Positions 51,623 through 61,925 of a DNA stretch of 64,000 nucleotides are shown one piece after another; positions within the stretch are counted from its first letter, which is position 1; each line of letters opens with the position of its first letter. The notes below the pieces were generated by a model. It had not been told where the DNA came from. It made no database searches and saw only the letters and a program-made list of their open reading frames with translations. This DNA comes from Oscillibacter sp. (GTDB taxonomy: Bacteria > Bacillota > Clostridia > Oscillospirales > Oscillospiraceae). The position numbers were made by a program, and so were the translations under genes. The stretch lies in contig JAAVHC010000003.1 in NCBI GenBank assembly GCA_014799925.1, forward strand, positions 1 through 64,000, read 5' to 3'.

Positions 51623-53776
51623 ATGGAAACCATGATTCAGATTCTGGCCCGTGAGCTGGACAAGAGCGAACAGCACGTGGCCAACGTCATTACGCTGATT
51701 GACGAGGGCAACACCATCCCCTTCATCGCCCGCTACCGCAAGGAGCTCCACGGCTCCATGGACGACGAGGCCCTGCGGACGCTGGAGGAACGTCTGCAAT
51801 ACCTGCGGAACCTGGAGAAGCGGCGGGAGGAAGTGAAGAGCTCCATTGAGAGTCAGGGCAAGCTGACGGAGGAGCTGTCCGCCGCCATCGACAGCGCCGC
51901 CACGCTGGCGGAGGTGGAGGACCTGTACCGCCCCTATAAGCAGAAGCGCCGGACCCGCGCCACCGCCGCGCGGGAAAAGGGGCTGGAGCCCCTGGCGGCG
52001 CTGCTCTATGCCCAGGAGCGTGACTGCCCCGAACCGCTGGAGGCCGCCCAGGCGTACATCGACCGGTCGAAGGGCGTGGAGACGGCGGAGGACGCTTTGC
52101 AGGGAGCCAGCGACATCATCGCCGAGAATATCTCCGACGACGCCGGCCTCCGCAAGATCCTGCGGACCCATATGCTTCGTCAGAGCGAGCTGACGGCTGC
52201 CGCCGTTACGGAAGAGGACAGCGTCTACCGCCTTTATTACGACTTCCGGCAGAATGTCTCCCGCGTCCAGGGCCATCAGGTGCTGGCCATCAACCGGGGC
52301 GAACGGGAGGGATTTTTGAAGGCCGGCGTGGAAACCAACCGGGACGAGGCGCTGATCCTGCTGCGCCGGGCAGTCGTACGGCCCGGTACGAAAGCGATGA
52401 ATTTTGTCAGAGCCGCCGCCGAGGACGCCTACGACCGGCTGCTGTACCCCTCTCTGGAGCGGGAAATCCGGAATCTCCTCACCGACGAGGCCAGCGAGGG
52501 AGCCATTCACAACTTCGCCCTGAACCTTCGCCCCCTGCTGATGCAGCCCCCGGTGAAGGGCCATGTCACCATGGGCCTGGATCCCGGCTACCGCATGGGG
52601 TGCAAGGTGGCCGTGGTGGACGGTACGGGGAAGGTGCTGGATACCACTGTGGTTTACCCCACCCACGGGGAGCGGAAGAAGGCGGAGTGCATCGCGGAGC
52701 TGGCGAAGCTGATCCGCCGCCACGGCGTTACCCATATCGCCATCGGCAACGGCACCGCCTCGCGGGAGACCGAGCAGATGACAGTGGAGCTGCTGCGGGA
52801 GGTTGGCGGCGGCGTCAGCTATATGATCGTCAGCGAGGCGGGAGCGTCGGTGTACTCCGCCTCCAGGCTGGCCTCCGAGGAGTTCCCCCAGTTTGACGTG
52901 AACCTGCGCTCCGCCGTGTCCATCGCCCGGCGGCTCCAGGACCCGCTGGCGGAGCTGGTGAAGATCGACCCCAAGGCCATCGGCGTGGGGCAGTACCAGC
53001 ACGACATGCCCCAGAAGCGGCTGGACGAGGCCCTGGGGAACGTGGTGGAGGACTGCGTCAACGCCGTGGGCGTGGACGTGAATACCGCGTCGCCCTCCCT
53101 CTTGCAGCGGGTGGCGGGACTGAACGCCGCCACCGCCAAAAACGTAGTAAAATACCGGGAGGAGAACGGCGCGTTTACCTCCCGGAAGCAGATATTGAAG
53201 GTTCCCAAGCTGGGGCCCAAGGCCTACGAGCAGTGCGCGGGCTTCCTGCGGGTGCCGGAGAGCAGGACAGCCCTGGACAATACCGCCGTCCATCCGGAGA
53301 GCTACCCGGCGGCGGAGAAGCTGCTGGAGCTCACCGGCCACTCCCTGGCGGACGTGTCCGCCGGGAAGCTGGGGGACCTGGACGGACAGATGAAGTCCAT
53401 CGGCATGGAGAAGCTGGCGGAGGAGTGCGGCGTGGGCGTGCCCACCCTGGCGGACGTGGCAAAGGAGCTGCAAAAGCCGGGCCGGGACCCCCGGGACGAG
53501 CTGCCGCCGCCCATCCTGCGCACGGACATCATGGAGATCAAGGATTTGCAGCCGGGGATGGTGCTCACCGGGACGGTGCGCAACGTCATCGACTTCGGCG
53601 TGTTCGTGGACATCGGCGTACACCAGGACGGGCTGGTGCATATCTCCCAGATTTCCAAGGGGAAGTTTCTCAAGCACCCCTCCGAGGCGGTGTCCGTGGG
53701 GGACATTGTGAAGGTCGTGGTGCTGGAGGTGGACGAGAAAAAGAAGCGCATTTCCCTGTCCATGAAGCAGGCATAA
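51623..53776 (+). CDS. tex: Tex family transcription accessory protein
   Basis: The 717-residue Tex (S1 RNA-binding) protein has an N-terminal helical part with NVITLIDEGNTIPFIARYRKE, an inserted YqgF/RNase H-like domain GLDPGYRMGCKVAVVDGTGK (about 317) and a helix-hairpin-helix segment VGVDVNTASPSLLQRVAGLN (about 477). A C-terminal S1 domain LTGTVRNVIDFGVFVDIGVH (about 645-664) is followed by KKKRISLSMKQA. The length matches the family (710-780). It is the last gene of the UDG operon and ends before a hairpin at 53781-53805. Confidence 0.96.
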   Translation: METMIQILARELDKSEQHVANVITLIDEGNTIPFIARYRKELHGSMDDEALRTLEERLQYLRNLEKRREEVKSSIESQGKLTEELSAAIDSAATLAEVEDLYRPYKQKRRTRATAAREKGLEPLAALLYAQERDCPEPLEAAQAYIDRSKGVETAEDALQGASDIIAENISDDAGLRKILRTHMLRQSELTAAAVTEEDSVYRLYYDFRQNVSRVQGHQVLAINRGEREGFLKAGVETNRDEALILLRRAVVRPGTKAMNFVRAAAEDAYDRLLYPSLEREIRNLLTDEASEGAIHNFALNLRPLLMQPPVKGHVTMGLDPGYRMGCKVAVVDGTGKVLDTTVVYPTHGERKKAECIAELAKLIRRHGVTHIAIGNGTASRETEQMTVELLREVGGGVSYMIVSEAGASVYSASRLASEEFPQFDVNLRSAVSIARRLQDPLAELVKIDPKAIGVGQYQHDMPQKRLDEALGNVVEDCVNAVGVDVNTASPSLLQRVAGLNAATAKNVVKYREENGAFTSRKQILKVPKLGPKAYEQCAGFLRVPESRTALDNTAVHPESYPAAEKLLELTGHSLADVSAGKLGDLDGQMKSIGMEKLAEECGVGVPTLADVAKELQKPGRDPRDELPPPILRTDIMEIKDLQPGMVLTGTVRNVIDFGVFVDIGVHQDGLVHISQISKGKFLKHPSEAVSVGDIVKVVVLEVDEKKKRISLSMKQA

Positions 53777-53780
53777 TATG

Positions 53781-53805
53781 ACTTCCGGCCTTTAGGGCCG
53801 GAAGT
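53781..53805. terminator. Hairpin after tex
   Basis: ACTTCCGGCC/GGCCGGAAGT around TTTAG, five bases after the stop codon. It lacks a U tract. The stem resembles the ACTTCCG hairpins of repeat family B. Confidence 0.5.
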
Positions 53806-53841
53806 TCCCGCGGCTAAAAATCTGAAAGGACGGTTCTGAAT

Positions 53842-55047
53842 ATGAAGAACTTCAAGCGCCTCGCGGCGCTCACCCTGGCCCTCATCTTGAGCCTCAGCCT
53901 TATGTCTGCCGCTTTCGCCGCCGATGGGTTCTCCGACGTGTCGGAGAGCCACTGGGCCTATAACGATATCATGACCTGCGCGGCGCAGGGGATCGTCACG
54001 GGCTATGAGGACGGGACCTTCCGGCCGGAGGATGAGGTCAGCACCGTCCAGTTCCTGGTCATGATGACCCGGACGTTCTATGCGGATGAGCTGAGCCAGG
54101 TGACCGCGCCCGCCGGTCAGCCGTGGTACTACGCCAATATCAAGGTTGCCGAGGACGCGGGCGTGTCCAAGAACCTCGCCACCGTGGACGAAACCCCCAT
54201 GAACCGCTACAACATGGCGATGGCTCTCTACAACACCAACCTCAGCTTCGGCAAGTTCATCCTTGCCGCCCAGGGTGATGCTGCCCGTGCCCAGATTAAC
54301 GACTGGAAAACCATCTCCACGTCCTACAAAACCTACACGGACGCTGTCACCAACTGCTACGCCCTTGGCATCATCACCGGCATGTCCGACGGCACCTTCT
54401 CTGGTGACAGCAGCATGAACCGGGCGCAGGCCTGTGCGGTGATCGTCCGGATGATGAACCTCATAAACGGCTCCGCTCCCGCCCAGCCGGAGCAGCCAAC
54501 TCAACCGGAACAGCCCGAACAACCTCAGCAGCCCGAAACGCCCGAACAGCCGGAAGAGACCGGGACCGGCAAGCTGGCCAACGGCAAGGACGCCACCCCG
54601 GAAAACGTGATGGAAATTCTTGAGGAAATCAAGCAGGAGTATCCCGACGGTACAGTCTGGGCACCAAGAGGTACAGACAACAACCACTACTACAACGCTG
54701 GCAATAGCAGCAGAGACGTAATTGCCGTAATTCCTAGTATCAACACTGTATACGCCTGTGGAGGTTGGGCCGCTATGGTTTCCGACCGCATCTTTGGTCA
54801 AACCGGCGCTCCCGCTCGCGAAGTAACCGATGGTAGCAAAGTCCGTGCTGGCGACATCGTCGTATCCTATAACAGCAAAGGCCAAATCGCCCACGCAGCC
54901 ATTGCTTCTGGAAACGCCGCTTACAACGGCACCTTCTGGGGCTTTACGACCTGTGAGGGTAACTTTGGCGGCGGTCTCGTACAGTGGAACACTGGCAGCA
55001 TTGGACTCGGCACTACTGTCCGCGCTTACACCCGCTACCCAGAATAA
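53842..55047 (+). CDS. Secreted SLH-domain protein with C-terminal Cys/His peptidase-like domain
   Basis: The 401-residue exported protein has a signal peptide at 1-27 ending LMSAAFA. Three SLH repeats lie at about 28-210 (FSDVSESHWAYNDIM, GIVTGYEDGTFRPED, GIITGMSDGTFSGDS). A Pro/Glu/Gln linker occupies about 213-235. The C-terminal domain (about 245-401) has VYACGGWAAMVSDRIFG with a candidate nucleophile Cys and GQIAHAAIASG with a candidate His, as in NlpC/P60 or CHAP-like peptidases. From about 54640 codon use becomes less GC-biased (AAC, GGT, GTA, CCT), suggesting the C-terminal domain was exchanged. Wall anchoring and peptidoglycan cleavage are inferred. Confidence 0.85.
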   Translation: MKNFKRLAALTLALILSLSLMSAAFAADGFSDVSESHWAYNDIMTCAAQGIVTGYEDGTFRPEDEVSTVQFLVMMTRTFYADELSQVTAPAGQPWYYANIKVAEDAGVSKNLATVDETPMNRYNMAMALYNTNLSFGKFILAAQGDAARAQINDWKTISTSYKTYTDAVTNCYALGIITGMSDGTFSGDSSMNRAQACAVIVRMMNLINGSAPAQPEQPTQPEQPEQPQQPETPEQPEETGTGKLANGKDATPENVMEILEEIKQEYPDGTVWAPRGTDNNHYYNAGNSSRDVIAVIPSINTVYACGGWAAMVSDRIFGQTGAPAREVTDGSKVRAGDIVVSYNSKGQIAHAAIASGNAAYNGTFWGFTTCEGNFGGGLVQWNTGSIGLGTTVRAYTRYPE

Positions 55048-55057
55048 CCCGCAGACA

Positions 55058-55090
55058 GCACAATCCCCCGGCGGCCGCCGGGGGTTGTGC
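55058..55090. terminator. Terminator between convergent SLH and PPTase genes
   Basis: GCACAATCCCCCGGCG pairs with CGCCGGGGGTTGTGC with one bulged base. It serves the SLH gene at 53842 and possibly the convergent PPTase. Confidence 0.7.
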
Positions 55091-55116
55091 CTTACAGCCT
55101 GCCTGCGCAGACGCGT

Positions 55117-55587
55117 TTATATCCGTACGACCCGGACCGCCGCTTCCTCTGACGGACACAGGGTCACGATACATCCCTCCAGCACCCCCTCCAGACACCG
55201 GCACATCGGGTCCGGCTCCAGGGACCGCAGCAGGGCGCTGATCCCCTCTCCCCGCCGCTTGATCGTAGCCTCCCTGGCGGTCCAGAGGCGGAAGAAGGCT
55301 TCGTCCTCCATTCCCTCCGCCAGCCGGCGGGGCGCGGGGCGGAGCTTTTCCACGTCGATGCCCACCGGCCTGTCGTGCAGGGCGCAGACGGCGGCCCCAT
55401 GGCTGTGGCTGAGATTAAAGCAAATATCCGGGCGGTCGGGGAAAAAGGGTTTGCCGCCGGGCTCCCTGGCGATTTCCGGCAGCCGGGGCAGGCCGTATTC
55501 CCGCTCCAGCGCCAGCGCCAGCAGCCGGTAGGCCAGCTCCCGCTGGCTCCCCTCCGGTCCCAGGGCGGCGTAAACAATCAGTTCCAC
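55117..55587 (-). CDS. 4'-phosphopantetheinyl transferase (Sfp-like, short)
   Basis: The 156-residue protein has the PPTase signatures GIDVEKLRPAPRR (magnesium-binding Asp-Val-Glu, about 76) and FFRLWTAREATIKRRGEGI (about 98-116), plus FNLSHSHGAAVCAL (about 58). It is shorter than Sfp (about 220) because the N-terminal part is reduced, as in several clostridial homologues. It would attach phosphopantetheine to an acyl or peptidyl carrier protein; no synthase is nearby. Monocistronic, opposite in direction to its neighbours. Confidence 0.9.
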   Translation of the reverse strand: MELIVYAALGPEGSQRELAYRLLALALEREYGLPRLPEIAREPGGKPFFPDRPDICFNLSHSHGAAVCALHDRPVGIDVEKLRPAPRRLAEGMEDEAFFRLWTAREATIKRRGEGISALLRSLEPDPMCRCLEGVLEGCIVTLCPSEEAAVRVVRI

Positions 55588-55784
55588 GGCGATCTTACCT
55601 CCATGAGAATGCTGTATTAAGCATATTATATGAGAAATTGTGTTAAAATGGAGGAAAACAACCGCTTGGCATCAAAATTCCGGCTCGAAAAAATATTTTT
55701 TAAAAATTTTACTCCGAAAAGAGGATTTTTGCCGGTTTCGTTGTATACTGTAATAGAACTCTTTTAAACTGGGGGTGGTGTCCC

Positions 55785-57578
55785 ATGGCGTTTCCCCAGC
55801 GGTTTTTGGACGAGCTGATCGACCGCAGCGACATTGTGGACGTGGTGTCCTCCTATGTGTCCCTGACAAAAAAGGGGAGCAGCTACTTTGGCCTGTGCCC
55901 CTTCCACAATGAAAAAACCGGCTCCTTCTCCGTAGCGCCGGACAAGCAGATTTATTACTGCTTTGGCTGCCACCACGGCGGCGGCGTGCTCCAGTTTGTC
56001 ATGGAGATCGAGAACCTCTCCTTCCCGGACGCCGTCCGCTTCCTGGCCAGGCGCGTCAATATGGACGTTCCGGAGGACAATACCGACCGGGAGGAGTCCC
56101 GCCGCCGGCAGAGGGTGCTGGCGCTGAACAAAGACGCGGCCCGCTGGTTCTATCAGAACCTCTCCCGGCCCGAGGGGGCGGCGGCGGCCGCTTATCTGGA
56201 GCAGCGGCGGATTACCCGGAAGACCGCCATGAATTTTGGCCTGGGGGCCTCCCTGGAGGGCTGGGACAGCCTGCTGCGCGCCATGCAGGACAAGGGGTAT
56301 ACCAAGGCGGACCTGCTGGCGGCGGGGCTGGTGGTGCAGAACAAGCAGGGCCGGCTCTATGACAAGTTCCGAAACCGGCTCATGTTCCCCGTTATTGACG
56401 TGCGGGGGGACGTGGTGGCCTTCGGCGGGCGGGTGCTGGACAAGTCCGAGCCCAAATATATGAACACCACCGAAACCATCGTTTACAGCAAGCGCCGGAA
56501 CCTCTACGGCATCAATCTGGCGAAGAAGACCAAGCGAGCCAATTTCATTCTCTGCGAGGGCAATATTGACGTGATTACCCTCCACCAGGCGGGCTTTGAC
56601 AACGCCGTGGCCTCTATGGGCACCGCTCTTACCATGGAGCAGACCAAGATCCTCAGCCGGTATACCAAGGAGCTGGTGCTCTGCTACGACAACGATGCGG
56701 CGGGGCAGCTGGCTACCCGGAAAAATATCGACCTGCTGAAGGACAGCGAGTTTACCGTCCGGGTCCTTCAGCTCCCCCGCCGCCTGGCGGACGGGGAGTA
56801 CGTCAAGCAGGACGTGGACGATTTCATCAAATTCCAGGGCCCCGCGGCCTTCGAGGCCGTGCTCAGCGGCAGCGCCAATCAGATGGACTACCGTATGGCC
56901 GCCGTGGCCGCCGGGTATGACCTCAGCGACCCGGAGCAGAAGATCGCCTACGGCGGCGAGATCAGCCAGCTGATCGCCTCTCTCTCCAATGCCGTGGAGC
57001 GGGAGGTCTACGCGGGCCGGGCGGCGGAGACGGCGGGCATCTCCCGGGACGCCATGCTGCTGGAGGTGGAGCGGGCCCGCGGAAAGCGGCGGGGGCGGGA
57101 GCGCAGGGAGCTTCAGCGGGAAAATCTCAACACCGCGGCCCTGCGGCAGCCGAAGGATCGCTCTATCCGTTATACCGACCTGCGCTCCGCTATGGCGGAG
57201 GAGGGCGTCATCCGGCTCCTGCTGCTGGACGGAACGCTGGCGGACAAGTGCCGGGAGCTGGACCCGGAGCGCTTCAGCTCGCCCTTCCTGGGGCGGATTT
57301 ACCGGTTGCTGCTGGAAGCGCGGGAGGAGGGCCGCACCCTGACGGCGGCGTCCCTGTCCGGCTGCTGCACGCCGGAGGAGATGGGGCATCTGACAGGCGT
57401 TCTGCAAAGGCCGGAGACCGCCGCCCACGCGGACCGGGCCCTGGCGGATTACATACAGGTGATACAACAGTCCGCGGAGAGGCGGAGGGAAGATCCGGAG
57501 ACCGATCCCCTGCGGGCCGCCGTGGAGAAATTCAGGGAAGACAAAAAGAAAAAGGGCAATGGAGGAAAGCAAGCATGA
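55785..57578 (+). CDS. dnaG: DNA primase
   Basis: The 597-residue DnaG has the N-terminal CHC2 zinc ribbon ([15 protein letters not shown] then [10 protein letters not shown], about 39-68). The TOPRIM core shows [20 protein letters not shown] and [18 protein letters not shown] (about 250-315), and a C-terminal DnaB-binding helical region completes it. It synthesises primers for replication. The stop codon overlaps the rpoD start (ATGA), giving the conserved dnaG-rpoD coupling. Confidence 0.97.
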   Translation: MAFPQRFLDELIDRSDIVDVVSSYVSLTKKGSSYFGLCPFHNEKTGSFSVAPDKQIYYCFGCHHGGGVLQFVMEIENLSFPDAVRFLARRVNMDVPEDNTDREESRRRQRVLALNKDAARWFYQNLSRPEGAAAAAYLEQRRITRKTAMNFGLGASLEGWDSLLRAMQDKGYTKADLLAAGLVVQNKQGRLYDKFRNRLMFPVIDVRGDVVAFGGRVLDKSEPKYMNTTETIVYSKRRNLYGINLAKKTKRANFILCEGNIDVITLHQAGFDNAVASMGTALTMEQTKILSRYTKELVLCYDNDAAGQLATRKNIDLLKDSEFTVRVLQLPRRLADGEYVKQDVDDFIKFQGPAAFEAVLSGSANQMDYRMAAVAAGYDLSDPEQKIAYGGEISQLIASLSNAVEREVYAGRAAETAGISRDAMLLEVERARGKRRGRERRELQRENLNTAALRQPKDRSIRYTDLRSAMAEEGVIRLLLLDGTLADKCRELDPERFSSPFLGRIYRLLLEAREEGRTLTAASLSGCCTPEEMGHLTGVLQRPETAAHADRALADYIQVIQQSAERRREDPETDPLRAAVEKFREDKKKKGNGGKQA

Positions 57579-58894
57579 CAAAGAAGAAGGACGATCTGAC
57601 CATGAAAACAGGGTCCGCCGCGGGGGAAAAGAAGGCGGAGGGGGAGAAAAAGTACAGCCGCCTGCCGGATAAGGTGGTGGCTTCGCTGCCCGCCGCCGCC
57701 ATTCTGACGGCCAACGAGAAGGTCATGGACCTGTTCGCCAGAGGAAAGAAACGGGGCCGCCTGGATTCCTCGGAGATGGTGGAGGTCCTGGATGAAATTG
57801 AGCTGGACAGCGAGCAGATGGAGAAGATCTACGACTCGCTGGAGGCGCTGTCCATTGAGATCGGCAGCGAGGAAGATATCCTGCCGGAGATACCGGATGA
57901 TCTGGACCCGCCTCTGGACGAGATTGCCGATATTGAGGAGGAGGAGCTGGTTGATCCCAACACCCTGGTGGACAGCTTCGCCATTGACGATCCCGTGCGG
58001 ATGTATCTCAAGGAGATCGGCAAGGTGCCCCTGCTCTCCCCGGAGGAGGAAATAGAGCTGGCCTATAAGATGAGCGGCGGCAATCTGGCCCAGGAGCAGC
58101 TGGACGCTGCGGAGGAGGGCAGCCTGTCTCCGGAGGAGCTGGCTCAGCTGAAGGCCCTGATCAAGGAGGGGGAGAAGGCCAAGCAGAAGCTGGCCGAGGC
58201 AAACCTCCGTCTGGTGGTGTCCATCGCCAAGCGGTATGTAGGCCGGGGAATGCTGTTTCTGGATCTGATCCAGGAGGGCAACCTGGGGCTTATCAAGGCG
58301 GTGGAAAAGTTTGACTATACCAAGGGCTATAAGTTCTCCACCTACGCCACCTGGTGGATCCGTCAGGCCATCACCCGCGCCATTGCCGACCAGGCCCGCA
58401 CCATCCGCATTCCCGTGCATATGGTGGAGACCATCAATAAGGTCATCCGCGTCTCCCGCCAGCTGCTTCAGGAGCTGGGGCACGATCCCTCCCCCGAGGA
58501 GATCTCTGATGAGATGAATATGCCCGTCGATAAAGTGCGTGAAATCCTCAAAATTGCTCAGGAACCCGTCAGCCTGGAAACGCCCATCGGCGAGGAGGAG
58601 GACAGTCATCTGGGGGACTTCATCCCGGACGAGGGCGCCAGCGAGCCCAGCGAGGCCGCCAGCTTCACCCTGCTGAAGGAGCAGCTGGTGGACGTGCTCA
58701 GCACCCTGACCCCCCGGGAGGAGAAGGTCTTAAAGCTCCGCTTCGGCATCGAGGATGGCCGCACCCGCACCCTGGAGGAGGTGGGCAAGGAGTTCAACGT
58801 CACCAGGGAGCGCATCCGCCAGATCGAGGCCAAGGCCCTCCGCAAGCTCCGCCATCCCAGCAGGAGCAAGAAATTGAAAGATTTCCTGAACTAA
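57575..58894 (+). CDS. rpoD: Primary RNA polymerase sigma factor
   Basis: The product is the 439-residue housekeeping sigma-70. A lysine-rich N-terminus is followed by an acidic region (about 90-135). Region 1.2/2.1 shows [21 protein letters not shown] and region 2 shows [21 protein letters not shown] then [18 protein letters not shown]. Region 4.2 shows [20 protein letters not shown]. It starts at ATG 57575 inside the dnaG stop; the longer open frame upstream is a dnaG shadow. A terminator follows at 58913. Confidence 0.97.
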   Translation: MTKKKDDLTMKTGSAAGEKKAEGEKKYSRLPDKVVASLPAAAILTANEKVMDLFARGKKRGRLDSSEMVEVLDEIELDSEQMEKIYDSLEALSIEIGSEEDILPEIPDDLDPPLDEIADIEEEELVDPNTLVDSFAIDDPVRMYLKEIGKVPLLSPEEEIELAYKMSGGNLAQEQLDAAEEGSLSPEELAQLKALIKEGEKAKQKLAEANLRLVVSIAKRYVGRGMLFLDLIQEGNLGLIKAVEKFDYTKGYKFSTYATWWIRQAITRAIADQARTIRIPVHMVETINKVIRVSRQLLQELGHDPSPEEISDEMNMPVDKVREILKIAQEPVSLETPIGEEEDSHLGDFIPDEGASEPSEAASFTLLKEQLVDVLSTLTPREEKVLKLRFGIEDGRTRTLEEVGKEFNVTRERIRQIEAKALRKLRHPSRSKKLKDFLN

Positions 58895-58912
58895 GGCAGA
58901 CTGAACACTTGG

Positions 58913-58951
58913 AAGCGCCATCCCCCGCTGATTTTGGGGGATGGCGCTTTT
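58913..58951 (+). terminator. Terminator after rpoD
   Basis: Perfect 14-base arms AAGCGCCATCCCCC/GGGGGATGGCGCTT, followed by TTACC. It lies 19 bases after the stop and can act in both directions. Confidence 0.85.
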
Positions 58952-59008
58952 ACCGCCTGTGGAAGCGCGGGGAAATCTTCGCATGTCTTTTCCGGCCGGG
59001 CAGCCCGC

Positions 59009-59746
59009 TCAACGGATGAACCGCGCCAGCGCGTATCCCACGTAGTCCCCGTACCGCACGACATACCAATCCTCATACTGCCCGTATACCCGCACAGCTG
59101 CGCCATCCGGGATGCTGGCAATGACGGACGAACTCGTATTGGGGCGGGAGCGGAGATTCAGCGTGCCGCCGCCGGCAGAAACCTGGCCGTCCCAGGGGTC
59201 CGTAGGCCAGATGAAGGGGATGTCGAAGTAATCCGTGAGGCTCAGAACGATGTTCCGGGCGATTTCGGTGATGTTCCCCTCGATCCATCTGGCGTCATCC
59301 ACGTTGTCATGGTATCCGATTTCCAGAAGCACGGCGGGGAACTTGGAGTCCCGGACCTCCCCCAGGGAAGTGGTGGAGCGGGTGACGACCCGGTCAGGCA
59401 GGGGATAAATCTCCCGCAGGTTGTTGACAAAGATCTGAGCGGCCCGCTGTCCCTGGGTACTGGTGGGATAGTAGAAGGCGATAATCCCCCGGACATTGCC
59501 GTAGTTGCCCTCTCCCGCCGCGTTGGAGTGGAGGGCCAGGTAGAAATCGTACCAGCCCTGGTTGGCCTGGCGGATGGAACTGCCGGCGGTCATGTCGGGA
59601 GTGTTGCGGGTGTAGCGGATGCCGCAGCTGTTGAGGTAGGGAATCATGGCGTCCGCCAGCCGGTTCATCCAGTCCTCTTCGCTGCCGGTGCCGGTGACAT
59701 ATAAATTCCGTTCCTGTGTGGATGGGCTCAGGTATATGATAGGCAT
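59009..59746 (-). CDS. N-acetylmuramoyl-L-alanine amidase with C-terminal SH3 domain
   Basis: The 245-residue protein has an Amidase_3 zinc hydrolase domain (about 1-180): YLALHSNAAG (zinc His and Asn) and PAVLLEIGYHDNVDDARWI (catalytic Glu). An SH3b-type domain follows: LNLRSRPNTSSSVIASIPDGA with GDYVGYALARFI. It has no signal peptide, suggesting mother-cell or lysis-type export, or non-classical release. ATG 59746 follows CAGGAGG; the longer open frame upstream runs through repeats. It probably cleaves the amide between MurNAc and L-Ala in peptidoglycan. Confidence 0.92.
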   Translation of the reverse strand: MPIIYLSPSTQERNLYVTGTGSEEDWMNRLADAMIPYLNSCGIRYTRNTPDMTAGSSIRQANQGWYDFYLALHSNAAGEGNYGNVRGIIAFYYPTSTQGQRAAQIFVNNLREIYPLPDRVVTRSTTSLGEVRDSKFPAVLLEIGYHDNVDDARWIEGNITEIARNIVLSLTDYFDIPFIWPTDPWDGQVSAGGGTLNLRSRPNTSSSVIASIPDGAAVRVYGQYEDWYVVRYGDYVGYALARFIR

Positions 59747-59874
59747 AGGGCGTACCTCCTGTTTTTGCCATTCTATGCGGCCAGGCCGGGAAGCGTGATA
59801 CGATTCCTTGATGAAAAGTGCAAACCCGTCACCGTGTGGAAATCCAGGAATTGCAATGCATGTGAGAGCGTACA

Positions 59875-59949
59875 GATTGTGCAGTGACCGCGCCGAGCGG
59901 TCATGCACAATCAATTCTGCACGGCCGCTCGATGTGGCCGATACAGAAT
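59875..59949. repeat. Family B repeat: two tandem hairpins
   Basis: GATTGTGCA-TGACCGC/GCGGTCA-TGCACAATC (59875-59912) followed by ATTCTGCA-CGGCC/GGCCG-CAGAAT (59914-59949). The order and spacing match 48184-48258, and base changes in the stems are paired. Confidence 0.8.
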
Positions 59950-60062
59950 TACAAGTTCTTTTTGATACTTTTTTCAAGAAAAAGTATGCCGGCGCGGAGG
60001 CGCTTTCCCGCGGCGCTTCCATCCTTTTTTCCAACAATCCCCGTCGTTTCCGCGGCCCGCCC

Positions 60063-60091
60063 TTGCAAACCGGGAGAGAATCCACTATAAT
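60063..60091 (+). promoter_or_regulatory. Promoter for thiI
   Basis: TTGCAA (60063-60068), 17 bases, TATAAT (60086-60091), followed by GGAAAGGAAAA and the ATG at 60132. Confidence 0.8.
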
Positions 60092-60131
60092 ATGTCAGGA
60101 AAGCCAAACAGCCGGAAAGGAAAATCATGCC

Positions 60132-61310
60132 ATGAATGAAATTATTCTGCTGAAGCTGGGCGAGGTGGTGCTCAAGGGACTGAACCGCCGGAGCTTTGAG
60201 GACAGGCTCAACGCCAACATCCGCCGCCGCCTCCAGCATTACGGCAGCTTCCATGTCTATTCCAAGCAGAGCACCATCTATGTAGAGCCGCGGAATGAGG
60301 ACTGCGACCTGGAGGGGGCCTACGGGGCCTGTAAGCAGGTATTCGGCGTGATCGCCGCCACCCGCGCCCGCGCCTGTCCCAAGGACAAGGACGCCATTTT
60401 CCACTGTGCCCGGAACTATCTGGACGCGGAGCTTCGCGCCGCCAAAACCTTCAAGGTGGAGACCAAGCGGGCGGACAAGCACTTTCCCATGAACAGTATG
60501 GAGATCAGCCAATACGTGGGCGGCCTGCTCCACGACGCCTATCCCCACCTGAAGGTGGACGTCCACACGCCGGAACTGTGCGTCCATGTTGAGATCCGCG
60601 AGAAAGCGGCCTACGTCCATGGGCCCAGTCAGCCGGGGGCGGGAGGACTGCCCATCGGCATGGGCGGCACGGCGGTGAGCCTTCTCAGCGGCGGCATCGA
60701 CAGCCCGGTATCCTCCTACATGATCGCCAAGCGGGGGGTACAGCTGGAGCTGGTGCATTTCTATTCTCCGCCTTATACCTCCCCGCAGGCACTGGACAAG
60801 GTGGTCCGGCTGGCAAAGGAGCTGACTCCCTGGTGCGGGCGGATGAAGCTGCACATCGTTCCCTTTACGGAGATTCAGGAGGCCATCCGCCGGGATTGCC
60901 CGGAGGACCACTTCACGCTGATTATGCGGCGCTTCATGATGCGCCTGGCGGAGGCGGTGGCCCGCCGCACAGGGGCCAGGGCGCTGGTTACGGGGGAGAG
61001 CCTGGGCCAGGTGGCCAGCCAGACCATGGACGCGCTGACGGTATCGGACGAGGTATGCACCCTGCCGGTGCTTCGGCCGGTAATTGGCATGGATAAGACG
61101 GAGATTATTGCTGTTTCCCGGAGGATCGGGACGTTTGACACCTCGATTCTGCCCTACGAGGATTGCTGCACGGTGTTTACGCCCCGGCATCCCAAGACCC
61201 ATCCGCATCTGGAGGAGGTGCTGGAGTATGAGAAGGCGCTGGATGTTGATGGATTGATTGAGCGGGCGGCGGCGGGTATCGAGAGAAGAACCATTTCTAT
61301 GGGAGAATGA
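60132..61310 (+). CDS. thiI: ThiI, tRNA 4-thiouridine synthetase
   Basis: The 392-residue ThiI has an N-terminal ferredoxin-like/THUMP region (about 1-165) and a PP-loop adenylation motif SLLSGGIDSPVSSYM (about 184). It continues with ELVHFYSPPYTS, ALVTGESLGQVASQTM and PYEDCCTVFTP near the C-terminus. The C-terminal rhodanese domain of E. coli ThiI is absent, as is usual in Firmicutes, so a separate cysteine desulfurase must supply sulfur. It starts at ATG 60132; the upstream open frame crosses the promoter and repeats. Confidence 0.95.
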   Translation: MNEIILLKLGEVVLKGLNRRSFEDRLNANIRRRLQHYGSFHVYSKQSTIYVEPRNEDCDLEGAYGACKQVFGVIAATRARACPKDKDAIFHCARNYLDAELRAAKTFKVETKRADKHFPMNSMEISQYVGGLLHDAYPHLKVDVHTPELCVHVEIREKAAYVHGPSQPGAGGLPIGMGGTAVSLLSGGIDSPVSSYMIAKRGVQLELVHFYSPPYTSPQALDKVVRLAKELTPWCGRMKLHIVPFTEIQEAIRRDCPEDHFTLIMRRFMMRLAEAVARRTGARALVTGESLGQVASQTMDALTVSDEVCTLPVLRPVIGMDKTEIIAVSRRIGTFDTSILPYEDCCTVFTPRHPKTHPHLEEVLEYEKALDVDGLIERAAAGIERRTISMGE

Positions 61311-61394
61311 TCTGTTTCCGCGGTCCTGCGGGCCGCGTCCGCTGCTGATTTTATTTGAGATTTGCCCCTGCCGGGGCGGGGGAGAGGCGAGGGT

Positions 61395-61839
61395 TTACTT
61401 TTCTTGCTTCGCCAAGAAAAGTAACAAAAGAAGGCGACTTAAGAGGCTCCGCCTCTTAAGAATCTCCAATTTGTTTGCTTATTTGCGCTACGACGTACCG
61501 GGTTTGGTTCTACCAAAATGCCTGCCCGGATGCGCCGGTGCTTACGTCTACCCACGGGCCCTAGCGATAGCCAGAGGAAGCTAAGCCGCTTCTGGGCTTG
61601 GTACCTGGCCACCGCCGGGAGTCCCCGAAGCAATACGGTAGGGTCTGCCGACAACATTCTATAATAGACGCAAGGCAGAGGAAACCACACCCGCAGCCCG
61701 GTTTAGATCGGACGGACTACAGGACAAGCGCAAAACAAATCAAAACATGAGGTGCCGCCTCCGGCGACGCTCAAGGGAGTCCAGAACCGTATGGTTCTGG
61801 CGCGTTTTTGCCTACTTTTGCCGCGTGGCAAAAGTAGGC
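61395..61839. repeat. Family A hairpin-ended element, full copy (inverted)
   Basis: About 445 bp, opposite in orientation to the copy at 18481-18905. Ends are TTACTTTTCTTG/CAAGAAAAGTAA (61395-61424) with CTTAAGAGGC/GCCTCTTAAG (61438-61460) on one side. On the other are CCAGAACC/GGTTCTGG (61781-61800) with GCCTACTTTTGCC/GGCAAAAGTAGGC (61810-61839). It fills most of the 61311-61925 gap and carries no ribosome-bound gene. Confidence 0.85.
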
Positions 61840-61925
61840 CGTCGTCCGGGCGCGGAAGCCCGGAACTTCCGTATCGAAACCACTACCGTCTGCCGACTGG
61901 AGATGGCAAAGAAAGGATATTTAAG

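Noticed and set aside
61752-61925. The upstream extension of the cinA frame and small frames within the repeat at 61395-61839.
   Set aside because: They overlap the hairpin-ended repeat, and the family start with a ribosome site is at 61926.
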